Assembly: GCA_963929535.1 (NCBI GenBank)
Contig: CAWVIZ010000014.1
Coordinates: 1-64,000 of the forward strand
Source: Pullilachnospira sp963929535
GTDB taxonomy: Bacteria > Bacillota > Clostridia > Lachnospirales > Lachnospiraceae
Reading direction: 5' to 3'
Length of the DNA: 64,000 bases
Shown: positions 47,406 through 56,314 of the stretch, piece after piece
Position numbering within the stretch: position 1 is the first letter of the stretch
How the letters are laid out: the number at the start of each line of letters is the position of its first letter
Position numbers and translations under genes: made by a program
Notes under the pieces: model-generated
Database searches by the model: none
The model's input: only the letters and a program-made list of their open reading frames with translations
What the model was told of the DNA's origin: nothing

Positions 47406-48440
47406 TCATCCTGCAAAATCACAGGTTTCCCGGGCGATCAGAACAGGTGTGATAACACGGTGAACCAGTTCCTTCAGGGGAACGGGTCTTCTTTTTTTCT
47501 GTTCATTCATCTGGGAAACCAGCAGCTCCATGGCGGATGCAGCTATGGTATCAATCTGCTGCCCGATGGTGCTGGTGGGAATGATCGCCTCTCTGGAGAT
47601 GGGAGAGTTGTCAAAACCGATAATACGGTAGTCCGGGGGAAGGGTACCGTACTTCCTTACCAGAACATTCAGGAGCACATTGGCATGGGTGTCGTTGGGC
47701 ATAAAGATTCCCTTTTTCTTGCCGGGATATTTCTGATTCAGATATTCAACGATTTCCAGCAGTATTTTGGAGGTTTCCTCATAGTTAATACTCAGATCTT
47801 TCAGTATCCATTCGTGAGTGACCTCATGTTCCCGGCAGAAATCCAGAAAGCCCGTGATACGTTCGTGGGAAGGGATTTCCGGGGATATATCGCCGTTAAT
47901 ATGGATAAGGACGTCGCATTTGTTTCGGTAAAGAAGGCTGCAGGCCTGTACCGCCCCCATATAATTGTCGGTATTGACGCTGCAGGTATACCGGTCTTCC
48001 CTTTCGATGGTCACGATGGGGATGCCGTAGGAAGCCAGTTCTCTGGAGGATATGGTATGGCTGAGAACGATCATGCCTTCAATGTTGTATGCGAGAAGTT
48101 CCCGGATATATTTCCTTTCCGCGTCAGGATGGGAGCTCCCTGCGAAAACCAGAAATTTGTATCCGTAGGTTTTATAAGTGGACAGAAGCTGACTCAGCAT
48201 CTCCGAATAATAATGAAAATAAAGATCGGGAATGATAAGTCCCACAAATTCCGTTTTTCCGCTGGCCAGGATCCTGCCCACCTTATTTTCCTGATAATTC
48301 AGTTCTTTCAGCGCCCGGGCGATGATTTCCTGATTCTCCAGTGTCAGGGAATCGGGATTATTGAAATAGCGGGATATGGTGGTTTTGGAAAAATTCGTAT
48401 ATCTGGCAATATCTTCAAATGTAACTTTCTTTTTCTTCAT
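47406..48440 (-). CDS. LacI-family transcriptional regulator
   Basis: A 344-residue repressor. The N-terminal HTH and hinge helix are clear (VTFEDIARYTNFSKTTISRYFN, shown in outline), followed by the periplasmic-binding-protein-like effector domain (GLIIPDLYFHYYSEML ... IIGFDNSPISR ... TSTIGQQIDTIAASAMELL in outline). The C-terminal variable part lacks any enzymatic motif. Start is the ATG at 48440. It is divergent from the sugar transporter/GH32 operon, and both promoters carry GTAACCGGTTAC-type operator sites. It most likely represses that operon until a sugar or sugar phosphate, presumably a fructoside product, is bound. The effector is inferred. Confidence 0.92.
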   Translation of the reverse strand: MKKKKVTFEDIARYTNFSKTTISRYFNNPDSLTLENQEIIARALKELNYQENKVGRILASGKTEFVGLIIPDLYFHYYSEMLSQLLSTYKTYGYKFLVFAGSSHPDAERKYIRELLAYNIEGMIVLSHTISSRELASYGIPIVTIEREDRYTCSVNTDNYMGAVQACSLLYRNKCDVLIHINGDISPEIPSHERITGFLDFCREHEVTHEWILKDLSINYEETSKILLEIVEYLNQKYPGKKKGIFMPNDTHANVLLNVLVRKYGTLPPDYRIIGFDNSPISREAIIPTSTIGQQIDTIAASAMELLVSQMNEQKKRRPVPLKELVHRVITPVLIARETCDFAG

Positions 48441-48497
48441 AATACCTGACCTCATATTTGTAATTGATAAAAGAGAAGAATACTCTGTTCAGAATTT

Positions 48498-48526
48498 ATT
48501 ATATCCAATCGGAGAGAGAAAGGCAA
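48498..48526 (-). promoter_or_regulatory. promoter of the LacI-family gene
   Basis: On the minus strand TTGCCT (48526-48521) and TATAAT (48503-48498) with a 17-bp spacer, 58 bp before the ATG. Confidence 0.8.
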
Positions 48527-48547
48527 TGGGGAAAATAATCGGTTAAG

Positions 48548-48557
48548 TAACCGGTTA
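48548..48557. promoter_or_regulatory. LacI-family operator O1
   Basis: TAACCGGTTA palindrome inside the larger GGTTAAGTAACCGGTTAT region, 22 bp upstream of the lacI -35 box. It shares its core with O2 at 48668-48687 and may allow looping or autoregulation. Confidence 0.7.
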
Positions 48558-48631
48558 TGTGCAAGGGTGACAAATTGAAAATGTCAAAATTATGAAAATT
48601 TGCTAAAGTTATTTTTTATGCTCTTTTTTAC

Positions 48632-48660
48632 TTGTAACTCCGGGAGAAAAGACTTATAAT
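48632..48660 (+). promoter_or_regulatory. promoter of the transporter-GH32 operon
   Basis: TTGTAA (48632-48637), 17-bp spacer, perfect TATAAT (48655-48660). Confidence 0.85.
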
Positions 48661-48667
48661 GACACCA

Positions 48668-48687
48668 TAAAGTAACCGGTTACTTTA
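48668..48687. promoter_or_regulatory. LacI-family operator O2
   Basis: Perfect 20-bp palindrome TAAAGTAACCGGTTACTTTA starting at about +1 of the operon promoter, so a bound repressor would block initiation. Half sites (ATCGGTTAC, ACCGGTAT, ATCGGTAT) continue to about 48720. The rest of the 391-bp divergent region before the first permease gene shows no other gene. Confidence 0.9.
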
Positions 48688-48831
48688 TCGGTTACAAAAC
48701 CGGTATTTCAATCGGTATCAGACATTCGGACATCATGCGTCGGGGACGGCAGGTGATCTGATCCGCAGGGGAACAGGATTCCGGGGAAGTTTATGGAAAG
48801 GCCGCGGGACGGCCGGGAAAGGAGAACAGGT

Positions 48832-49767
48832 GTGAAAGTAAGTGGAAGAACGGCGCCTCCGAAGAGGGGAGTCATGGAAGAAAAACTGAGTTATATCAAA
48901 AAACACTGGCAGCTATATATCATATTCCTGCTGCCGGCGCTTTTACTGGTGATCATTTTCAAATATATCCCCATGGGAGGCGTGCTGATCGCTTTTGAGG
49001 ATTACAACGTGATCCAGGGCGTACTGGGGAGTCCCTGGGTAGGACTGGAGTATTTCAGAAGATTCCTGTCATCGCCGGATTTTATGAATTATCTTCTGAA
49101 TACTCTGAAGCTGAGCGCGTATAATCTGCTCTGGTCATTCCCGATTCCTGTTATCCTGGCCCTTCTGCTGAACAGGATCCACAGAACAGGCCTGAAAAAG
49201 AATATACAGTTGCTGATCTACGCCCCCAATTTTATATCGGTCATCGTGCTCTGCGGTATGGTGAGAATGTTTCTTTCTCCGGTGGGCCCCATCAATCAGA
49301 TGCTGGGAATCGATACCAACTGGATGACCATGCCGTCCGCTTTCCGCACCATCTATATAGCCAGCGGAATATGGCAGGGAGCCGGATGGGCATCCATTAT
49401 GTATACGGCTGCTCTTTCCAACGCCAGCAAGGATCTGCAAGAAGCGGCCATTGTGGACGGAGCCAACATCCTGCAGCAGATCTGGTATGTGGAGCTTCCG
49501 GCCATCAAAAACATTATTGTGATCCAGTTTATCCTGCAGGCAGGAAATATCATGAGTATTGGATTTGAAAAAGCATACGCCCTGCAGACCGATATGAATC
49601 TTCCGGCTTCAGAGATCCTTTCCACGTACGTGTACAGGATCGGCCTGCTCCAGGGAGATTACGGATATTCCACTGCAGTGGGACTGTTTAACTCTGTGAT
49701 CAATGTGATCCTGCTGATCGCCGTGAACTGGATCGTGGCAAAGCTCAATGACGGTGAAGGTTTATAG
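48832..49767 (+). CDS. carbohydrate ABC transporter permease (LplB/YteP-like)
   Basis: A 311-residue inner membrane permease with six predicted helices. It has the EAA loop (ELQEAAIVDGANILQQIWYVELPAIKN, shown in short: EAAIVDGAN) that docks the ATPase. Members of the LplB/YteP group import oligosaccharides with partner LplC-type permeases and a lipoprotein. The GTG at 48832 is chosen because AAAGGAG is 7 nt before it; the upstream ATG at 48793 has no site. First gene of the LacI-controlled operon. No ATPase gene is nearby, so a shared MsmK-type ATPase encoded elsewhere is likely. Confidence 0.88.
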   Translation: MKVSGRTAPPKRGVMEEKLSYIKKHWQLYIIFLLPALLLVIIFKYIPMGGVLIAFEDYNVIQGVLGSPWVGLEYFRRFLSSPDFMNYLLNTLKLSAYNLLWSFPIPVILALLLNRIHRTGLKKNIQLLIYAPNFISVIVLCGMVRMFLSPVGPINQMLGIDTNWMTMPSAFRTIYIASGIWQGAGWASIMYTAALSNASKDLQEAAIVDGANILQQIWYVELPAIKNIIVIQFILQAGNIMSIGFEKAYALQTDMNLPASEILSTYVYRIGLLQGDYGYSTAVGLFNSVINVILLIAVNWIVAKLNDGEGL

Positions 49768-49779
49768 GAGGGGTAAAGG

Positions 49780-50676
49780 ATGGAAACTCGCATAAAAATC
49801 AAACTGGGAACTTCAGATAAGATCATTCTTACTGTAGGATATATACTTCTGGGACTGTTCTGTCTGGCTGTTTTTGTTCCGCTGGTCTATGTGGTGATCG
49901 CGTCGTTTATGGATCCCAATGTGCTGAACAATCAGGGGATCAGCTTTAATTTTGCCGACTGGACGCTGGACGCATACCGGAGAGTCCTGGAAAATGAAAT
50001 GATTTGGAGAGGATTTGCCAATTCGCTGTTTTATTCGCTGGCATATACAGTGATCTCTGTATTCATTACCCTGCTTGCGGCATACCCGATGGCGAATAAG
50101 GAGCTGGTGGGAAGAAAGTTTTTCAATACCATTTTTATCATCACCATGTTTTTCAACGGCGGTCTGATCCCTACGTTTATTCTGATCAATCAGTTGCATA
50201 TGGTGAACACCATCTGGGCAATCCTGATCCCCAATGCGTTCAATGTCTGGAATATGATCCTGGCAAGGACTTATTTCCAGTCCACTCCCAAGGAACTGAG
50301 AGAGGCATCTTCTCTGGACGGAGCCGGTGAGGTGCAGCATTTCTTCAAGATCCTGCTGCCGGTCTGCAAGCCCATCATCGCGGTGCTGGCGCTGTGGCAG
50401 TTTGTGGGAATGTGGAACAGTTATTTTGACGCTATGATCTATCTGAACGACGCCGATCTGCAGCCGCTGCAGCTGGTGCTTCGGTCCATTCTGGTACAGA
50501 ATACCCCGCAGCCGGGTATGATTGCGGATATCCAGAGTACGGCGGAAATGGCAAAGGTGGCAGAGCTGCTGAAATATGCTACCATCGTGGTTTCCAGTCT
50601 GCCGCTGCTGATCATGTATCCGTTTTTCCAGAAATACTTTGATCAGGGGATCATGGTTGGCTCAGTGAAGGGCTAA
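49780..50676 (+). CDS. carbohydrate ABC transporter permease (LplC/YtcP-like)
   Basis: A 298-residue permease with six helices and the EAA motif (LREASSLDGAGEVQHFFKILLPVCKP in outline: EASSLDGAG). It pairs with the permease encoded 12 bp upstream. AGGAGGGG precedes the ATG. The C-terminal ...YPFFQKYFDQGIMVGSVKG is typical of the LplC/YtcP branch. It is followed by the binding-protein gene after 11 bp. The three genes make an importer for oligosaccharides, probably fructans or sucrose-type sugars given the GH32 enzyme. Confidence 0.88.
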   Translation: METRIKIKLGTSDKIILTVGYILLGLFCLAVFVPLVYVVIASFMDPNVLNNQGISFNFADWTLDAYRRVLENEMIWRGFANSLFYSLAYTVISVFITLLAAYPMANKELVGRKFFNTIFIITMFFNGGLIPTFILINQLHMVNTIWAILIPNAFNVWNMILARTYFQSTPKELREASSLDGAGEVQHFFKILLPVCKPIIAVLALWQFVGMWNSYFDAMIYLNDADLQPLQLVLRSILVQNTPQPGMIADIQSTAEMAKVAELLKYATIVVSSLPLLIMYPFFQKYFDQGIMVGSVKG

Positions 50677-50687
50677 GGAGGAGAAAG

Positions 50688-52364
50688 ATGAGAAAAAGAA
50701 TGAAGCGTTTGGCGGGAATGGGAATGGCGGCGGCTATGGCTGTTACGGCAGCAGGCTGTGGCGGCGGAGAAGACGCCATGAGAGCGGAGATCAATCCGGA
50801 TACCCCGGTGGAGGAGGTGGCTTTCCCGCTGGAGGAAACGGCGGAGCTTTCCTTTATTACCAGCGCTCCGGCGACTACCACACAGGAGCCCAATGAGAAG
50901 CTGATCTTCCAGAGGCTGGAGGAACAGACCAATGTACATATTGACTGGACCTGTTTTGTATCGGACCAGTTCGCGGATAAGAAGAATCTGGCCCTGGCGC
51001 AGTTTGGAAATCTTCCGGATGGCCTGTTTAATGCCGGAATGAGTGATTATGATCTGCTGCGGTACGCAAAACAGGGGATCATCATTCCTCTGGAGGATCT
51101 GATCGACAAATATATGCCTAATCTGCAGGCGGTATTTGAAAAATATCCGGAATACAGGACTATGAGTACCGCTCCGGACGGCCACATTTATTCATTTCCC
51201 TGGATCGAGCAGCTGGGAGAAGGAAAAGAAGCGATCCAGGCGATTGGAGACATTCCTTACATCAATAAAAAGTGGCTGGACTGCCTGGGCCTGGAAATTC
51301 CCCAGACCGTGGATGAGTTGGAGCAGGTGCTGATCGCCTTCCGGGACAATGCGGATAAGATTCAGGAGGAGTGCGGCGTGGAGGGAGATGTGATCCCCAT
51401 GTCCTTTATCATCAACAACGGAGACCAGGATCCGGCGATTCTGATCAATGGATTTGGAGAGGGATACGGGGACACAGCGGATCATTTCGCCGTGACTGAT
51501 CAGGGAGAAGTGATCTACACAGCGGTGCAGGAAGGTTACAAGGAAGGAATTCAGTGGCTCCATCATCTGGTGGAGGAGAATCTGGTGGATCCGGAGGCAT
51601 TTACGCAGGAATGGTCCACTTATGTGGCTAAAGGAAAAAACCACCGTTATGGCTTGTGTTTTACATGGGATATTGCTAATATTGATAATTATGATGACTA
51701 TGTGATGCTTCCTGCGCTGGCGGGGCCGGATGGTCTGGTGAATATTACCAGACAGAACAACAGTGAGACCAGCGGATTTGAGAGAGGAAGATGTGTTCTT
51801 ACCACCAGCTGCAGGAATACGGCTCTGGCGGCGGCCTGGATCGATCAGATGTACGCGCCTCTGCAGTCGGTCCAGAACAACTGGGGAACCTACGGAGAGG
51901 AAGACAAGCCCAATATTTTTGAACTCAGTGAGAATGAGGAAGGACAGACCATGCTGAAGCATGAGGATCTGGGAGACAATTCTCCGGTGGAGGTCCGGGA
52001 GGCCCAGTCGGTGAACGGGCCGCTGGCAGTACTGAATGATTATTACGGGGTGTATGTGACACAGCCGGATGACGCAAAATGGAGGCTGGATAATATGCAC
52101 GCCACATATCTGGAGGATATGAACAGCAAGTATGTATATCCCAATGTGTTTATGAGTATTGAGGATACCAATTTGGTTTCCCAGTACGATACAGACATCA
52201 AAAAATATGCCGAACAGATGAAGGCAAGCTGGATCCTCAATGGAGGCATCGAGGAGGAATGGGACGAATATCTGGAAAAGATGGAGGATTACGGCCTTTC
52301 CGATTATCTGGCTATCAAGCAGAAATATTTTGACCAGTATCAGGCATCACTGGAAAATCAGTGA
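50688..52364 (+). CDS. extracellular solute-binding lipoprotein (LplA-like)
   Basis: A 558-residue sugar-binding protein. A lipoprotein signal peptide ends in the lipobox VTAAGC with Cys24 as the predicted lipidation site. After a short Gly/Glu linker follows the family 1/LplA-like binding domain (NVHIDW ... PDGLFNAGMSDYDLLRYAKQGIIIPLEDLIDKYMPNL in outline). Length is typical of the large oligosaccharide-binding lipoproteins of Firmicutes. AAGGAGGAG overlaps the end of the permease gene. It should deliver a beta-fructoside or related sugar to the two permeases. The exact ligand is unknown. Confidence 0.87.
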   Translation: MRKRMKRLAGMGMAAAMAVTAAGCGGGEDAMRAEINPDTPVEEVAFPLEETAELSFITSAPATTTQEPNEKLIFQRLEEQTNVHIDWTCFVSDQFADKKNLALAQFGNLPDGLFNAGMSDYDLLRYAKQGIIIPLEDLIDKYMPNLQAVFEKYPEYRTMSTAPDGHIYSFPWIEQLGEGKEAIQAIGDIPYINKKWLDCLGLEIPQTVDELEQVLIAFRDNADKIQEECGVEGDVIPMSFIINNGDQDPAILINGFGEGYGDTADHFAVTDQGEVIYTAVQEGYKEGIQWLHHLVEENLVDPEAFTQEWSTYVAKGKNHRYGLCFTWDIANIDNYDDYVMLPALAGPDGLVNITRQNNSETSGFERGRCVLTTSCRNTALAAAWIDQMYAPLQSVQNNWGTYGEEDKPNIFELSENEEGQTMLKHEDLGDNSPVEVREAQSVNGPLAVLNDYYGVYVTQPDDAKWRLDNMHATYLEDMNSKYVYPNVFMSIEDTNLVSQYDTDIKKYAEQMKASWILNGGIEEEWDEYLEKMEDYGLSDYLAIKQKYFDQYQASLENQ

Positions 52365-52432
52365 TCATAAAAAGTGTTCTTGGGACCGGAAGCCCGTAGA
52401 ACGCCGAAAATCCATGGAGAAAGGAAGAAAAG

Positions 52433-53938
52433 ATGATTAGCGAAAATCTGAGACAGGCAAGAGAACAGGAGCAGAAAAAGATCAGAGAGATTGACGGAAA
52501 GGAACGCCCCTACTTTCATTTTTCCGTACCGGTGGGATGGCTGAATGATCCCAATGGATTTTCCCGGTATCAGGGAGAATATCACCTGTTTTATCAGTAC
52601 TATCCCTATGGAACCTCCTGGAATTCCATGCATTGGGGGCATGCGGTTACAAAGGATCTGATCCGGTGGAACTATCTGCCGGCAGCGCTGGCGCCGGATC
52701 AGGAATACGATGCGGCGGGTGTCTTTTCCGGAGGAGCCGCGGTGCGTGACGGGAAACAGTATCTTCTGTATACCGGAGTTTCTGAGATTCACCTTCCGGA
52801 CGGGAGGCGGGCAGTGAGACAGAATCAGTGTCTGGCCGTCGGGGACGGGGTGAATTACGAAAAATACCCGGGAAACCCGGTGATCACTGCTGATGCGCTT
52901 CCGGAGGGAAGCAGCCTTGAGGATTTCCGGGATCCCAAGGTCTGGGAGGAAGACGGAAAATATTATACAGTGATCGGAAGCCGTCACAGTGACGGCAGCG
53001 GACAGATTGCCCTGTTTTCCTCGGAGAATCTTACGGAATGGAGTTTCCGCGGGATCCTGGACCGGTGTGAAAACCGGTATGGAAAGATGTGGGAATGCCC
53101 CGATTTCTTCCCGTTGGACGGGAAACATGTCCTGGCGGTATCTCCCCAGGATATGCAGGCGGAAGGGCTGGAGTTCCACAATGGGAACGGGACCATGTTT
53201 CTGGTGGGGACGTACGACAGAGACAGCAGCCGGTTCCGGAGAGAATCGGTGCAGGCGGTGGACTATGGTTTGGATTTTTACGCGCCCCAGACACTGGAGA
53301 CAGAGGACGGCAGAAGAGTTATGATCGCCTGGATGAAGTCCTGGGATAATAATATGTTTCCGGAGGGATATCAGTGGAATGGAATGATGACCACGCCCCG
53401 TGAACTTTCTTTCCGAAACGGGCGTGTATATCAGCAGCCGGTGCGGGAACTGGAAAACTACCGGGAGAATATGGTGGAATATCAGGATGTGGAGACAGAA
53501 GGCGGACTGGAAGCAGCGCCGGAGGGCTCTGGGAAGGGATGCCGTTTGGATGGGATTTCCGGAAGAGTCCTGGATCTGACTGTGGATATAGAGGCTGGAG
53601 ATTATGAAAGCTTTCAGATCCGGCTGGCGGAAAATGAAAGGTTTTTCACCTCAGTGACTTTCTGCCCGGGAGAAGGGACGCTCACCTTCGACAGGACATA
53701 TTCCGGATACTGCAGGGATATGGCAGCCTGCCGGAGTATAACAGCGGGAGATGGAAGCGGAAAGCTGCGGCTGAGGATTCTGCTGGATCGGTACTCCGCG
53801 GAAATCTTTGTCAACGATGGGGAAAAGGCGCTGACCAGCCTGATCGTCACGCCGCCGGACGCGGAAGGGATCCGTTTTCTGGCCAAAGGGAAAGCCCGGT
53901 TTTCCGTACGTGCCTGGAAGCTGCAAGAAGGAAAATGA
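52433..53938 (+). CDS. GH32 beta-fructofuranosidase (sucrose/fructan hydrolase)
   Basis: A 501-residue glycoside hydrolase family 32 enzyme. The five-bladed propeller shows WLNDPNG with the nucleophile Asp39, FRDPK with the transition-state Asp, and WECPDFF with the acid/base Glu. The C-terminal beta-sandwich follows (DRYSAEIFVNDGEKALTS). No signal peptide, so it works in the cytoplasm on imported sucrose, kestose or short fructans. AAAGGAAG precedes the ATG. It is the last gene of the LacI-controlled operon. No fructokinase is adjacent, so the fructose released must be phosphorylated by another kinase. Confidence 0.92.
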   Translation: MISENLRQAREQEQKKIREIDGKERPYFHFSVPVGWLNDPNGFSRYQGEYHLFYQYYPYGTSWNSMHWGHAVTKDLIRWNYLPAALAPDQEYDAAGVFSGGAAVRDGKQYLLYTGVSEIHLPDGRRAVRQNQCLAVGDGVNYEKYPGNPVITADALPEGSSLEDFRDPKVWEEDGKYYTVIGSRHSDGSGQIALFSSENLTEWSFRGILDRCENRYGKMWECPDFFPLDGKHVLAVSPQDMQAEGLEFHNGNGTMFLVGTYDRDSSRFRRESVQAVDYGLDFYAPQTLETEDGRRVMIAWMKSWDNNMFPEGYQWNGMMTTPRELSFRNGRVYQQPVRELENYRENMVEYQDVETEGGLEAAPEGSGKGCRLDGISGRVLDLTVDIEAGDYESFQIRLAENERFFTSVTFCPGEGTLTFDRTYSGYCRDMAACRSITAGDGSGKLRLRILLDRYSAEIFVNDGEKALTSLIVTPPDAEGIRFLAKGKARFSVRAWKLQEGK

Positions 53939-54117
53939 AGGAGAAATAAGGTTCCGGTTTTATCAGAAGCCGATATGTGGTACAATTCTTTAGGAAAGCG
54001 AGCCGGAGAAAGCCGGGCTTGCTCCGAGTGAGCGGCGAATGTTTTCCGAAGGCGCAGTCTGTGGATCAATGTGCCTTGACATCGCGGATGAATGTAAGAC
54101 AGGACAGGGTGAAACAT

Positions 54118-55101
54118 ATGCGGAAGGAATTGCTGAAGCTTCTGGAACCGGTGACGGAGGAAGAGCGGGAGATACTGGATGGAGAGGGAAAAGTGCGGCA
54201 GGGACTGTACACTTCCAGGAAGCATTTTACAGTGGAAAGTGAGAAGCTGCTGCAGCAGGGAAAGCTGATCTCCGTCAGAACACATACCCGTTTTGTCCAT
54301 TTCCCAAAACACGATCATAATTATGTGGAGGTATTTTATGTATGCCAGGGATCTGTCACCCACAGGATTGATGGGGAAGAGGTGACAGTCCGGCAGGGGG
54401 AGCTGCTGTTCCTCAACCAGTATATTTCCCATGAGATTCTCCCGGCGGGCCGGGAAGATCTGGCCATCAACCTGATCGTGCTGCCGGAATTTTTTGACAC
54501 GGCGTTTTCCATGATCGAAAAAAATAATGTGCTGGCGGATTTTCTGGCGGATTCTCTGAAGGAGAGGAATGGCGCCAGCCGGTATCTGTATTTTCAGGTG
54601 GCGGATAATATGCAGATCCAGAATCTGATGGAGAACCTGATCGATTCCCTTCTTCATAAACAGGGAAATGAGGATCAGATCAATCAGCACACCATGGGAC
54701 TTTTATTCCTGCATCTGATGAATGCAGCCAGGTCCCTGAAGGAGAGTACGCCCAACCAGTACCGAAATATGATGATGATGACCACCCTGAAATATATTGA
54801 GGAGAATTACCGGGATGGATCTCTGACGGAGCTGTGCGATATGCTGAACCAGACCATATCCGGCCTCAGCAGGATGATCCGGAGATGTACCGGGCATACG
54901 TATAAGGAGCTGCTGCAGCGGAGACGGTTCCGGAAAGCAGTAGAGCTTCTTGTGGAGACGGAGCTTCCGGTAAATGATATCGTGACAGCTGTGGGATATG
55001 AGAATAACAGCTATTTTTACAGGAAATTCCGGGAACGATATCAGATGACGCCCAATGATTACCGGGAAAAGTACCGGGGGAGCGAGAGGGTCCGGGTGTG
55101 A
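54118..55101 (+). CDS. AraC-family transcriptional regulator with cupin sensor
   Basis: A 327-residue activator. The N-terminal cupin (about residues 55-140: FPKHDHNYVEVFYVCQG, RQGELLFLN) is the sugar-sensing part. The C-terminal AraC/XylS domain has two HTH motifs, LTELCDMLNQTISGLSRMI and INDIVTAVGYENNSYFYRKFRERYQMTPNDYR (quoted in parts). The ATG at 54118 has only a weak AGGACAGGGTG site. It lies between the GH32 operon and a decayed ABC transporter locus followed by a fucosidase gene. Which of them it controls is not clear; position favours the downstream genes. Confidence 0.88.
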   Translation: MRKELLKLLEPVTEEEREILDGEGKVRQGLYTSRKHFTVESEKLLQQGKLISVRTHTRFVHFPKHDHNYVEVFYVCQGSVTHRIDGEEVTVRQGELLFLNQYISHEILPAGREDLAINLIVLPEFFDTAFSMIEKNNVLADFLADSLKERNGASRYLYFQVADNMQIQNLMENLIDSLLHKQGNEDQINQHTMGLLFLHLMNAARSLKESTPNQYRNMMMMTTLKYIEENYRDGSLTELCDMLNQTISGLSRMIRRCTGHTYKELLQRRRFRKAVELLVETELPVNDIVTAVGYENNSYFYRKFRERYQMTPNDYREKYRGSERVRV

Positions 55102-55121
55102 ACAGAATTCAGGAGCAGGAG

Positions 55122-55171
55122 ACAGGATTCAGGCCAATTTTTGAGAAATTGGAGGATCCTGTTTTTCTTTT
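55122..55171 (+). terminator. terminator of the AraC gene
   Basis: ACAGGAT and ATCCTGT with an inner CCAATTT/AAATTGG stem, followed by TTTTCTTTT. Confidence 0.85.
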
Positions 55172-55380
55172 ACAGGAAGCGAAATTGCGTTCTTAAAAAA
55201 GAGAAACGCTTCGCAAGGGCGCGGGATGTCCGGGGAACATCTGTTATGCGCCCGCCGAAGTGGAACGGAGATCGGGTGGCGCCGGTGTGTACCTTCGCAG
55301 ACAGGTTAGGAATAAGCTGACCGCAAAAAAGAGAATTGGGAACGAATCGTTTCGGAAAAAGTAAACATCATAGCAAAAGA

Positions 55381-56220
55381 ATGGAGGGTATACATAATGA
55401 GGATATCCTGGCAGAAAACGGAATCGATCCGGAATCCATAGTAACCTGGGATGATCTGATGGCAGCCTGCGAAACTTTGCTGAATAACGGAGTTCAGCCC
55501 TTTGAGATCGGAGAGATGGACAATTACCGGTTTGGTCATCTGCATACGGTATTGAATTACAAAACGTATGGAACAGATGTGGCATATGACCTGGGGGACC
55601 GTACCATGAGCTACGACAGCCAGGAGCAGCTGGATATTTATCAGATGATCATCGATGCCTATGAGGCGGGGTATCTGGGAACCAACCTTCTGGGAACAGA
55701 TGATGCGCAGGAACAGGAATACTTTAATTCCGGCGAAGTGCCGTTCTATTTCATCGGTTCCTGGTACTGTGCCAACGCCGGTACCGGAGACAACGAGCTG
55801 TTTAACCAGCAGAAGATCCACACCATTCCTTTCCCGTATGTAAATGAAGAGTACGCATCTCATAACATGGGAGGTGCCAATGAGGCGCTTTACGTGGTGG
55901 ATACGGGAGATGAGGATGAGCTGGCGGCCTCCGTTCTCTTCCTGAAATATATGATCAATGTGGACAAATTAAACGAATTGGTGGAAGCTTATCCTATTCT
56001 GACAGCGGTTAACACAACCGTAGAGGTGGACAATTATCTGCTGCAGGAAGTGCAGGAGCTGATGGCTGACAGTACGTCCGCGCTGGGAGATATTGAAAAT
56101 TATGATACGGCGCAGCATATGATGACCACTGTGAGAAATGCTCTGCAGGGAATCCCGTCGGGATATTCAGCGGAAGAGGTTGGCGAAACTATTGTCAGTG
56201 AGACAAGCCAATACGAATAA
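55381..56220 (+). pseudogene. ABC sugar-binding protein, N-terminus missing
   Basis: The reading frame encodes only the C-terminal two thirds of a family 1 extracellular solute-binding protein. HNEDILAENGIDPESIVTWDDLMAACETLL (excerpts) corresponds to the middle of such proteins (normally FYNKDIFAENG...), and the end is intact. The signal peptide, lipobox and about 140 leading residues are absent, so the product could not be exported. The first available ATG at 55381 is preceded by unrelated sequence. The 279-bp region before it carries no coding match that I can see. This looks like a deletion derivative, next to a permease gene that is also damaged. Confidence 0.75.
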
Positions 56221-56314
56221 CAGAAATGATTTCTGCTGACAAGCAGGCGCGGCAGGGCGGGCAGGGCAGGGAAAACGCAATGCCCGCCCTGTGTGCTACA
56301 TAATTAGATGAGAG

